Source: Paludibacteraceae bacterium (GTDB lineage: Bacteria > Bacteroidota > Bacteroidia > Bacteroidales > Paludibacteraceae). From it: DNA of 64,000 nucleotides. Location of the stretch: contig JAKSNK010000004.1 of the NCBI GenBank assembly GCA_024399835.1, forward strand, positions 30,538 to 94,537, read 5' to 3'. A program made the translations under genes and the position numbers. Position 1 is the first letter of the stretch. Each line of letters begins with the position of its first letter. Shown in pieces: positions 1-7,947 of the stretch. The notes under the pieces were generated by a model, which worked only from the letters and a program-made list of their open reading frames with translations, ran no database searches and was not told the DNA's origin.

Positions 1-648
1 TACGCTTCCTCGTCTTCCGTTTACGGCAACAACAAGAAAGTTCCCTACTCCACAGACGATAAAGTGGACAATCCCATTTCACTCTATGCTGCCACCAAGA
101 AGTCCAACGAACTGCTGGCACATGCCTATTCAAAACTATACGACATACCCTCTACCGGCTTGCGATTCTTTACTGTATATGGACCTGCAGGACGACCCGA
201 TATGGCATATTTTGGATTTACCAACAAACTGCGTGAAGGCAAAACCATTCAAATTTTCAATTATGGCAACTGCCTGCGGGACTTCACTTTTGTGGACGAT
301 ATCGTGGAAGGAATCACGCGCATTATGCAACACGCTCCCGAGCATGCCACAGGCGAAGACGGTTTGCCATTGGCTCCATACAAAGTGTACAACATAGGCA
401 ATTCCAATCCCGAGAATCTGTTGGACTTTGTCACTATTTTACAGGAAGAGCTTATTCGTGCCGGTGTCTTACCTGCTGACTATGACTTTGAGGCGCACAA
501 GGAACTTGTACCCATGCAACCCGGGGATGTACCGACTACATTTGCAGATACTTCTGCCCTTGAGGAGGACTTTGGTTTCCGTCCCCACACCCCATTACGA
601 GAAGGATTGCGTCGTTTTGCGGAATGGTATAAGCAGTTCTATAAATAA
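1..648 (+). CDS. UDP-glucuronate 4-epimerase family protein, 3' part
   Basis: This is an extended short-chain dehydrogenase whose reading frame is already open at base 1, so the NAD-binding N-terminus lies outside the window. The visible part starts with the conserved SSSVYG strand, then the catalytic YAATK (YxxxK). The stretch GLRFFTVYGPAGRPDMA and the later RDFTFVDDIVEG are characteristic of the CapI/LspL group, which interconverts UDP-glucuronate and UDP-galacturonate. An in-frame GTG at 64 is not a credible start because homology continues upstream of it. The next gene begins 2 bp after the stop, so it belongs to the polysaccharide operon. UDP-glucose 4-epimerase or dTDP-glucose dehydratase is less likely. 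A uronic-acid role fits the C5-epimerase-like gene two genes downstream. Confidence 0.88.
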   Translation, partial: YASSSSVYGNNKKVPYSTDDKVDNPISLYAATKKSNELLAHAYSKLYDIPSTGLRFFTVYGPAGRPDMAYFGFTNKLREGKTIQIFNYGNCLRDFTFVDDIVEGITRIMQHAPEHATGEDGLPLAPYKVYNIGNSNPENLLDFVTILQEELIRAGVLPADYDFEAHKELVPMQPGDVPTTFADTSALEEDFGFRPHTPLREGLRRFAEWYKQFYK

Positions 649-650
649 TC

Positions 651-1715
651 ATGAAGCATGTCCTTTACATAGTGCCGGATTTGCATGGAGGCGGAGCAGA
701 GCGATGCTCTCTCACCTTAATGCGCATGCTCAAGCAACACGATTTCGATGTGACAATCGTCAACTTGGGTAGCCCACACGGCGAAGCCGAATCGTGGTTG
801 GATGCGAACGAGCATATCATATCGCTTGATTGCAAACGCGTTCTAAATGCTTTCTTCCCTTTGTGGCATCTATGTAAACAATTGCACGCAGATTATATTT
901 TTACCTCGCGCCAACATACGGCATGTTTGGTCTTAATTTTGTCTTTCTTCTGCCGTTTGCGCGCTGTTATTCGCATTCCTAACATGCCTTCTCGTCGCTT
1001 GTACTCGGGCATACAGGGGATAAAAGAACGATTGATGTACCGCATTGGGAGATTCTTATATCCTCGCGCCCTATCGATTGTTGCGCAAACGGAAGAAATG
1101 AAACAAGAGATGTGTACTCTTTACCATTTGGATAGCAATAAGGTCTTCGTTGTTCCTAACCCTGTGGATCAAGAGCGTATCAATGATTTAGCCATACAAA
1201 CACCATCTCCATACACTTCCGACGAAATACCTTTTCTCGCAGTTGGTAACACCAGTTATGCAAAGGCACATGATGTACTCATTCAAGCCATGGAACACTT
1301 TCATGCTAACCATGACAACGCGACTCTGCATATTGTAGGACGAACGGAAGGAGAATGGGGAGATAAGATTCGTACGCTTGCTCAAGGCAAAGATTATATC
1401 CATTTACATGGTTTTATTCCCAATCCCTATCCCTATATCAAGCATTGCCGTGCCTTGGTCTTGTCTTCACGCATAGAGGGGTATCCCAATGTCGTTTTAG
1501 AAGCCATGGCATTGCAACGCCCCGTGGTGGTTACGGATTGCCTTCCCATACTCAAGCGCATTGTCACCAACGATATCAATGGGCAGATTGTCCCTGTTGA
1601 TGATGCCAACGCCCTTGCCCAAGGAATGGAGAAAATACTGCAAATCGCCACTGTCAACAATACAATCACCAACGAGGCAATTACCCCACTCTTACACGCT
1701 TTTGAATCATGCTGA
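651..1715 (+). CDS. glycosyltransferase family 4 (group 1)
   Basis: A 354-residue GT-B glycosyltransferase that transfers a sugar from a nucleotide donor to the growing lipid-linked repeat unit on the cytoplasmic side. The N-terminus has the glycine-rich acceptor loop DLHGGGAERCSL, typical of GT4 enzymes. The C-terminal donor domain has the E-x7-E signature in SSRIEGYPNVVLEAM (near residue 280). No signal peptide is seen. The start lies 2 bp after the upstream stop, and the end overlaps the next gene by 7 bp, so translation is probably coupled. Sugar and linkage cannot be read from sequence. Confidence 0.88.
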   Translation: MKHVLYIVPDLHGGGAERCSLTLMRMLKQHDFDVTIVNLGSPHGEAESWLDANEHIISLDCKRVLNAFFPLWHLCKQLHADYIFTSRQHTACLVLILSFFCRLRAVIRIPNMPSRRLYSGIQGIKERLMYRIGRFLYPRALSIVAQTEEMKQEMCTLYHLDSNKVFVVPNPVDQERINDLAIQTPSPYTSDEIPFLAVGNTSYAKAHDVLIQAMEHFHANHDNATLHIVGRTEGEWGDKIRTLAQGKDYIHLHGFIPNPYPYIKHCRALVLSSRIEGYPNVVLEAMALQRPVVVTDCLPILKRIVTNDINGQIVPVDDANALAQGMEKILQIATVNNTITNEAITPLLHAFESC

Positions 1716-2638
1716 TTGTGAACAAAATAAAATATGGCTTTTGCCGATTTGTGGACGAATTATCCCAAAAGAGCGATTATTGGCACCTTCGCATGCCTAC
1801 TCGTCTCAATCCTGAAGAATGGGATCGAACTTACTACCTTGATATGTCCGGCAAAGGAACCTATCCGGGTGAGATGCAAAACGGTATTCCTGTTTTCTAT
1901 TACGACGGGATATATCCGACATTTTTTCATACAACTATTTTTAATTATGGTTTGGGGTTATTGGAGCGGAGAGCCCAAGGTGAAGATATCGATGAATCGT
2001 TACAACAAGTGCTGACTTATATGCAGCAAACGCAGGATGAAAGTGGCGAATGGGTTTATCATTTTGACCCTGCCATTCATCCTCTTTTGGAGAATCATGT
2101 CAGCGGTATGACACAGGGGTTGGCTATTTCGTTGGCGGTTCGGTGTATGCGATTGGGACTGTTAGATACTGCCATAGGAAACAAAATGATTGCCTCGGCA
2201 AAGCAAAACATGCTCCAACATTGTGTCGGCAAGCATTTCGGTTGCACTATTATTGAGGAACATTTTGCTCCTGGCAATGGTACTTTGAATGGAGGTTTGT
2301 TTGCCCTTCTTGGCTTAAGGGACTATGCTGTTTGGACACAAGACTTTGAGGATTGGGAGTATTACGAGCAAGAGTTCAGGCATGTGTTGCCTGCCTATTC
2401 ATTTGGGCATTGGAGTTTCTACGATGCGCAGCATACGCTTACCAGCGGTTTCTATCAGCAGTTGCATATTGACCTCGTGAATGTTTTGGGTGCCATTACG
2501 CATGCTCCCGAATACCAATCAATGGCACAAAAATGGACGAAAGGTTTGCATTGGAATAGTTGGTACACGCTTTTGAAAGGAGTACAAAAACTATTGCATA
2601 TTCGTGATATGGAAATGAGTTATGCCAATCGGCAATGA
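1709..2638 (+). CDS. D-glucuronyl C5-epimerase-like protein
   Basis: This 309-residue protein resembles the C-terminal (alpha/alpha) domain of heparan sulfate D-glucuronyl C5-epimerase (Pfam C5-epim_C). Shared landmarks are GEWVYHF, the block SGMTQGLAISLAVR (compare MAQGQAIS in the animal enzyme), TLNGGLFALLGLRDY (compare VLNGFMYSLIGLYDL), and a late Tyr/His block, SFYDAQHTLTSGFYQQLHI. In the known family this domain flips C5 of glucuronate to make iduronate within a polymer. There is no clear signal peptide, so how it reaches a polymer is unclear. It may act on the cytoplasmic lipid-linked repeat unit. It overlaps both neighbours in a tight operon with a UDP-glucuronate epimerase. The family call is from memory of motifs; activity is inferred. 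Confidence 0.75.
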   Translation: MLIVNKIKYGFCRFVDELSQKSDYWHLRMPTRLNPEEWDRTYYLDMSGKGTYPGEMQNGIPVFYYDGIYPTFFHTTIFNYGLGLLERRAQGEDIDESLQQVLTYMQQTQDESGEWVYHFDPAIHPLLENHVSGMTQGLAISLAVRCMRLGLLDTAIGNKMIASAKQNMLQHCVGKHFGCTIIEEHFAPGNGTLNGGLFALLGLRDYAVWTQDFEDWEYYEQEFRHVLPAYSFGHWSFYDAQHTLTSGFYQQLHIDLVNVLGAITHAPEYQSMAQKWTKGLHWNSWYTLLKGVQKLLHIRDMEMSYANRQ

Positions 2639-3171
2639 ATATTATGAAATGGACTAAATACATTTATTTACTGCTCTACTACGGGTTTGCACAGTACTTG
2701 CCCCTTAGTTATCGTCCTGTGGTCGGCAAACCGGCTAAATGGATTCGTTATCGCTTGTGCAAACATATTTTTGCAGAATGTGGACACAATGTCAATATCG
2801 AACGCCGTGCTAATTTCAGTACGGGTGAAAACATTCACATTGGCAACAATTCGGGCATTGGGTTCAATTGCCAAGTGCCATGCGACATACATATCGGCAA
2901 TAATGTCATGATGGGACCCGATTGCGTTATTTTGCCGGCTAATCATGCGTTTGCAGATACTTCCATTCCGATGATAGAACAGGGCTTTGCTCCTTCTCGA
3001 CCCACCGTTATTGAAGATGATGTTTGGATTGGACATGGCGTCATTATGACTCCCGGACGGGTTGTTAAGACAGGTTCAATCATTGGCGCCGGCTGTGTTC
3101 TGACAAAAGATTTTGATGCATATAGTATTATCGGAGGAAATCCGGGCAAACTTATCCGCTTAAGAAAATAA
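2635..3171 (+). CDS. hexapeptide-repeat acetyltransferase (WcaF/LacA-like)
   Basis: A 178-residue left-handed beta-helix acyltransferase, predicted to O-acetylate a sugar from acetyl-CoA. The hexapeptide pattern shows in NIHIGNNSGIG, DIHIGNNVMMGPDCVI and the later DVWIGHGVIMTPG...IGAGCVLTKD. The probable catalytic His is in LPANHAFAD. The ending ...YSIIGGNPGKLIR is the usual family terminus. The ATG at 2635 overlaps the upstream TGA by 4 bp. A second in-frame ATG at 2644 is also possible. The context points to acetyl decoration of the capsule or O-antigen repeat. Confidence 0.87.
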   Translation: MNIMKWTKYIYLLLYYGFAQYLPLSYRPVVGKPAKWIRYRLCKHIFAECGHNVNIERRANFSTGENIHIGNNSGIGFNCQVPCDIHIGNNVMMGPDCVILPANHAFADTSIPMIEQGFAPSRPTVIEDDVWIGHGVIMTPGRVVKTGSIIGAGCVLTKDFDAYSIIGGNPGKLIRLRK

Positions 3172-3175
3172 ACTT

Positions 3176-4303
3176 ATGAAACCATCTTGGATTAAAAATA
3201 TCTTATACCGCACTTTGAAAGAAACATCCTTTCACAAGCAGTATCAGTTACGCCATCACATTATTGGTACAAGGCAAGAGGCAGAACGCCTTCTCAACGA
3301 GGGGGAGATTATCCGTCTGCGCACATCTCTGACCATCAAACCGCGTGTAGGAATCATCCGTGACGAAGACTCCATCTATCCGGACTATGTCAATCTCAAA
3401 GCCACTTGGTTGCGATACGAGCGTTTTTGTATCAACAACGATATTCCCTACGGTTTCTATGATATTTGGGCGAACGACTGGATGGAAAAAGCCAAAGATT
3501 TTGACATCATCATCGGGCGAGTAATGACTTCCCCTGCAGAGAAGGAAGTCTGGATGCCCAAAATCTATGTATTGGAGAACATCTTGCATAAGACATGTTT
3601 CCCCTCTTATCACGAAATATGGCAATACGAAGACAAAATCAAAGCTTCCTACCTCTATCGTTTAGCTCAACTGCCTGCTATTCCTACCAAAGTGACTAAT
3701 AGCAAGTTAGAGGCATTGCGTTGGACAGAGCAAGATACCTACCCGTTCATTGTCAAAACGAAAATAGGTGCTTCGTCATCCGGTGTCATCAAAGTGAATA
3801 ACCGCCGACAAGCCGTTCGCCTCATTAACCGGGTTTTCGGCATGGGGCGCAAAGTGCAGTATAGTTATGCTTGGCAAAAGGACTATTGGTATGTGCAGGA
3901 GTTCATTGAAGACGCCACTTTTGACTTGCGCATCATGTTGTACGACAATTATGCCTTTGGCTTTTACCGTTACCCGGACAAAGGTGACTTCCGTGCTTCC
4001 GGCGCTGGGCATTTCGAAAAAAAAGATTTGCCTCTCGATGCTTTGCAGCTCGCCATACATGCCCGTCAAGCCCTCAACAGCCGACAATTAGGAGTGGATA
4101 TGCTGTATAGCGAGAGCAGACATCAATACTTCATTATCGAAACATCACTTTTCAACCAGATAGACACGCCTCGTCAGTTAGAAGTCAATGGCGAACCGTC
4201 ATACTACGATATTTCCAATCCTGACTGCCCCACTCTTCATAAAGGCGCCATTTGGATACAGGAACTGACAATCCGTCAAATCATCGAACAGTGGCATAAA
4301 TGA
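3176..4303 (+). CDS. ATP-grasp domain protein of the polysaccharide locus
   Basis: A 375-residue ATP-grasp protein. The central and C-terminal part has the expected layout: YPFIVKTKIGASSSGVIKV (lysine and glycine-rich ATP loop, near residues 182-200), then VQEFIEDATFDLRIMLYDN, and at the end YFIIETSLFNQ, where Glu and Asn are the usual metal ligands. ATP-grasp enzymes join a carboxylate to an amine or thiol through an acyl-phosphate. In a glycan operon this could add an amino acid or another amide to a uronic acid, but the substrate is not visible. The start is 4 bp after the upstream stop, and the end overlaps the flippase gene by 4 bp. Confidence 0.72.
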   Translation: MKPSWIKNILYRTLKETSFHKQYQLRHHIIGTRQEAERLLNEGEIIRLRTSLTIKPRVGIIRDEDSIYPDYVNLKATWLRYERFCINNDIPYGFYDIWANDWMEKAKDFDIIIGRVMTSPAEKEVWMPKIYVLENILHKTCFPSYHEIWQYEDKIKASYLYRLAQLPAIPTKVTNSKLEALRWTEQDTYPFIVKTKIGASSSGVIKVNNRRQAVRLINRVFGMGRKVQYSYAWQKDYWYVQEFIEDATFDLRIMLYDNYAFGFYRYPDKGDFRASGAGHFEKKDLPLDALQLAIHARQALNSRQLGVDMLYSESRHQYFIIETSLFNQIDTPRQLEVNGEPSYYDISNPDCPTLHKGAIWIQELTIRQIIEQWHK

Positions 4304-5562
4304 GTTTGCTTTCTTCCATACGGCAACGGTTGAGCAATCAGGATAATAAAACCCTCGTGCAAAACTTTACCTACCTGACCATTCTTCAGGTAGCAGGGTA
4401 TATTTTCCCCTTGCTGACAATGCCTTATTTGGCACGAGTGGTCGGTGTGGAAGGAGTTGGCAAAGTGGCTTGGGCTGCAGCGGTTATTGTGTGGCTGCAA
4501 ACGGTTACCGATTGGGGATTTAATTTTACGGCTACTCGGGATATTGCACGGTTACGGGACAATTTGTCGGCTGTCGAACAAATCTTCAATCAGGTCTTTT
4601 GGAGCAAAATACTGCTCATGCTGCTCAGTGCTGTGGGACTTGCTCTGCTTATTGTGCTTGTGCCGACTTTTAGAAGCAATGCGCTCTTGCTCGTCTTCTC
4701 TTTTCTCATTGTCCCTGCCACGATTTTTATGCCCGAATGGTTCTTCCAGGCGATGGAGCAAATGAAATACATTACCATCCTAAATGTTGTTGCCAAGTTC
4801 CTCTTCACCCTGCTTGTTTTCCTTGTGATTAAGCACCCTGCGGACTATATTTGGCAACCGCTACTCATCTCTTTGGGCAGTATATTGGCAGCAATTATAG
4901 CAATGACGATTATTCGTCGCCATTTCCATATTTCAATTCATTTACCCAATTGGAGAGAAATAGGTTCGTGTATCAAGCATAGCACGGATGTTTTTATCAA
5001 CAATCTCATGCCCACGCTTTATAATAGTTTTTCCATTATGTTGTTGGGCTGGTTTGGAGGCGGTGTGGCTAATGGTAAATTAGAGGGTGGCAACAAGTTG
5101 GTTACTATTAGTCAGCAGTTTATGACTATTCTCTCGCGCACTTTCTTCCCCTATTTGTCGCGTAGAGCAGACAAGCATATCGTTTACCGGCGGATTACAC
5201 TGTCTTGTGCAGCAATCATCTCTCTTTTGTTGATTGTTCTTGCCAAGCCGTTGGTGTTCATACTTTTCTCTCCTGAGTTTGTAGATAGCGTACTTGTCTT
5301 GCGCATTATGGCAATATCCATTTTCTTTATTGCCCTTTGCAATGTCTTCGGCACCAACTATCTTATTTTGCACAATCACGAAAAGCCCTTGCGAAATCTC
5401 ACAATCATAGTGTCTTTGGTGGGATTCGCACTCAGTTGGCTCCTTATATATTATTATTCCTTCATTGGTGCAGCCGTCACGATTACACTGACGAGGGGCT
5501 TGTTGGGTATCGGTACTTGGCTATTGGCGAAACATTTTCAGCGTAATGAATTGCAAGCATAA
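4300..5562 (+). CDS. Wzx-type polysaccharide flippase (first copy)
   Basis: A 420-residue polytopic membrane protein of the MOP/PST superfamily (Polysacc_synt). The N-terminus FTYLTILQVAGYIFPLLTMPYLARVVG is the classical first transmembrane block of O-antigen and teichuronic-acid flippases. About twelve hydrophobic segments follow. It should flip undecaprenyl-linked repeat units to the periplasmic face. The ATG overlaps the upstream stop in an ATGA arrangement, and its last 17 bp overlap the next glycosyltransferase. A second, different flippase lies 1 kb downstream. Confidence 0.88.
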   Translation: MSLLSSIRQRLSNQDNKTLVQNFTYLTILQVAGYIFPLLTMPYLARVVGVEGVGKVAWAAAVIVWLQTVTDWGFNFTATRDIARLRDNLSAVEQIFNQVFWSKILLMLLSAVGLALLIVLVPTFRSNALLLVFSFLIVPATIFMPEWFFQAMEQMKYITILNVVAKFLFTLLVFLVIKHPADYIWQPLLISLGSILAAIIAMTIIRRHFHISIHLPNWREIGSCIKHSTDVFINNLMPTLYNSFSIMLLGWFGGGVANGKLEGGNKLVTISQQFMTILSRTFFPYLSRRADKHIVYRRITLSCAAIISLLLIVLAKPLVFILFSPEFVDSVLVLRIMAISIFFIALCNVFGTNYLILHNHEKPLRNLTIIVSLVGFALSWLLIYYYSFIGAAVTITLTRGLLGIGTWLLAKHFQRNELQA

Positions 5563-6586
5563 AATATTGGTATATGGTTATTTCGGCTATCGTAGCAATC
5601 GGTTAGACGGGCAGAACGCTAAAACGCGTGACCTCTATCGACTGCTGGAACAGCAAGTCGGTTCTGAGCAGTTGGACTACTTCGATACGGAAGATATCCG
5701 TCACAACCCCTTCTCGCAGTTGATTCTGTTCTGCAAGGTTTGGCAATGCCGCCAACTCGTCTATTTGCCGGCAGAGAACAATTTGCGGGCGCATTTGCTG
5801 ATTTTGTATGCGATGTCACGCATTCGCCATTTCGATATTTTATACATTGTCATCGGTGGCTGGTTGGTAGAAACGCTTCGTCGCCATCACACTTTGGTTA
5901 AGCCGCTGAAAAAGATTCGCGGTATCTTTACCGAGACACAACAGATGAAGCAACAACTGGAGCAAATCTTCCGTTTCTCCAATGTGCAAACATTCCCCAA
6001 TTTCCGTTTGAAGACAGATTTTACTCCTTCCGTTTCGCCTATGCACCAACCGCTGCAACTGGTCTTCATGGCGCGTATCACCAAGCCCAAAGGGTTGGAT
6101 TGGATATTTGCCTTGGGCGAATATATTGTGCAGCACAACTATGCCGAACAGGTCTCTATTGATTTTTACGGATTTATATTCGAGGAGGACGAGGAGTATT
6201 TTCAAGCCAACCTCTCGCGTTTTCCGTTTATGCACTATTGTGGCATGTTGCCGACGCAGGATATCCCTGCTACGCTCAATTGTTACGATGCACTTTTGTT
6301 GCCGACACATTATTATACCGAGGGATTTCCGGGAAGTATCCTTGATGCCTACTCTGCAGGATTGCCGGTTATTGTGACGCGGTGGAAACATGCCGACGAA
6401 TTTGTGGATGATACCAAAACAGGGTACATTCTTCCCTTTGAAGACGGAATAGAGACATTGTGCCAACGGGTCGAATCGCTCATACTCCACCCTGAGCAAT
6501 TGAATGAATTGAAACAAAATGCGTTAGATAAGAGCCAACTTTATTCTGCGGATAAGGCATGGTCTATACTGCAACCATATATATGA
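5546..6586 (+). CDS. glycosyltransferase family 4 (group 1)
   Basis: A 346-residue GT-B enzyme. The N-terminal domain begins ILVYGYFGYRSNRLDGQNAKT. The donor domain has LVFMARITKPKGLDWIF, and later YYTEGFPGSILDAYSAGLPV, where the usual second Glu of the E-x7-E motif is Asp. It probably adds one sugar to the lipid-linked intermediate. The start overlaps the flippase by 17 bp and the stop overlaps the second flippase by 4 bp, so it is translationally coupled on both sides. Donor and acceptor are unknown. Confidence 0.84.
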   Translation: MNCKHKILVYGYFGYRSNRLDGQNAKTRDLYRLLEQQVGSEQLDYFDTEDIRHNPFSQLILFCKVWQCRQLVYLPAENNLRAHLLILYAMSRIRHFDILYIVIGGWLVETLRRHHTLVKPLKKIRGIFTETQQMKQQLEQIFRFSNVQTFPNFRLKTDFTPSVSPMHQPLQLVFMARITKPKGLDWIFALGEYIVQHNYAEQVSIDFYGFIFEEDEEYFQANLSRFPFMHYCGMLPTQDIPATLNCYDALLLPTHYYTEGFPGSILDAYSAGLPVIVTRWKHADEFVDDTKTGYILPFEDGIETLCQRVESLILHPEQLNELKQNALDKSQLYSADKAWSILQPYI

Positions 6587-7947
6587 ACAACATTGAAAAC
6601 ATAGGTAAAAAGGACATACTTTGGAGTTATGCTTCCACTATTTTCATGGTGGGAGCGGGGGTCATTTTGTTGCCTTTCATTCTCAACCGGATGGATGCCG
6701 AGACGGTAGGTATTTGGAATATCTTCCAAACGATTACCATGCTGGTGCTCATTTTGGACTTCGGTTTCCGTCCTTCCTTTGCGCGCAATGTGTCGTATAT
6801 TCTTTCCGGAGCCAAACATCTGTTGCGAGAGGGGGTAGAAACAGTTTCTGCTGATAATCAATCTGATACATCTATTGACTATTCGCTGCTCAAGGGGGCG
6901 CTTATTGCGATGCGTCGGTTCTACCGCTGGTTGGCAATGGGGGCTTTTGTCTTATTGGCAACTGTTGGAACGGCATACCTTATATATATATTAAGGAAAT
7001 ACAACGGCAATCATCAGGATGTCATTATTGCGTGGATTATTCTCATTGCCATCAGTTGTTACAATCTTTATACGCTCTATTATGATGCCCTTTTGTTGGG
7101 CAAGGGGTATGTTAAGCGCAGTCAGCAGATTTGCATATTGGGACAAGCCGTTTACCTGTCTGTCGCCATTGGACTGATTTATGCCGGTTTGGGACTGACT
7201 GCCATTGTGTCTGCTCAGTTGTTGAGTACGATTGTGCGCCGTGTTTTGTCGTACAAAGTCTTCTTTACACAGGAAATCAAGCAATCCTTGCAGGATGTCG
7301 AGCCGCAAGACTCGCGTGCTATTCTTGCCACTATCTCGCCCAATGCGGTTAAGATGGGACTTACCCAACTCGGTGGGTTCTGTGTCACCAAGTCGGCGGT
7401 ATTGTTAGGATCGGCTTTCTTGACTTTGGAAGAAGTGGCAATGTATGGAATTACCGTGCAAGTGATGGATGTGCTTGCCCGCTGTGCCACCGTTTATTAC
7501 CAAAGTATGGCTCCTAAATTGGCACAGTACCGTACTGAGAGCAATTACACGGCATTGCGCCACACCTATATATATAATGTACTGATTTTGGTAGCCACTT
7601 TTGTTGTGGGGGGATTGTTGTGGATTAGTTTGGGCGATTGGGCATTGGGAATTATCCATAGCCAAACCTCTTTTGTGCCTGCTTCCATGCTCGTTGCTAT
7701 GCTGATTATCAATCTATTGGAGCAAAATCATGCCACGGCGGCTGGGTTTATCATGGCGGACAACCGTATTCCCTTCTTTATACCGTCGCTCATTAGTGGA
7801 GGGGCTACTATTCTCTTGATGTTACTCTTCTTCAATCTGCCCATCCTCAACTCAACTTGGGCGCTCATTCTTGCCCCGGGCATTGCCCAACTCGCATACC
7901 AGAACTGGAAATGGCCTGCTGTCGTCATTAAAGAATTAAAACAATGA
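6583..7947 (+). CDS. polysaccharide biosynthesis protein, flippase-like (second copy)
   Basis: This is a multi-pass membrane protein of the MOP flippase superfamily with about twelve to fourteen hydrophobic segments. The N-terminus DILWSYASTIFMVGAGVILLPFILNRM resembles Wzx proteins. I chose the ATG at 6583 because it overlaps the upstream TGA as ATGA, as elsewhere in this operon. The upstream in-frame codon at 6559 would add eight residues inside the glycosyltransferase gene. It is clearly diverged from the flippase at 4300. Two flippases imply two lipid-linked substrates, or that one of them has another role. Confidence 0.82.
   Translation: MNNIENIGKKDILWSYASTIFMVGAGVILLPFILNRMDAETVGIWNIFQTITMLVLILDFGFRPSFARNVSYILSGAKHLLREGVETVSADNQSDTSIDYSLLKGALIAMRRFYRWLAMGAFVLLATVGTAYLIYILRKYNGNHQDVIIAWIILIAISCYNLYTLYYDALLLGKGYVKRSQQICILGQAVYLSVAIGLIYAGLGLTAIVSAQLLSTIVRRVLSYKVFFTQEIKQSLQDVEPQDSRAILATISPNAVKMGLTQLGGFCVTKSAVLLGSAFLTLEEVAMYGITVQVMDVLARCATVYYQSMAPKLAQYRTESNYTALRHTYIYNVLILVATFVVGGLLWISLGDWALGIIHSQTSFVPASMLVAMLIINLLEQNHATAAGFIMADNRIPFFIPSLISGGATILLMLLFFNLPILNSTWALILAPGIAQLAYQNWKWPAVVIKELKQ

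Noticed and set aside
5840-6517. A 225-residue minus-strand open frame
   Set aside because: It is antisense to the GT4 gene at 5546, has no protein family features, and overlaps a coding region with clear motifs.
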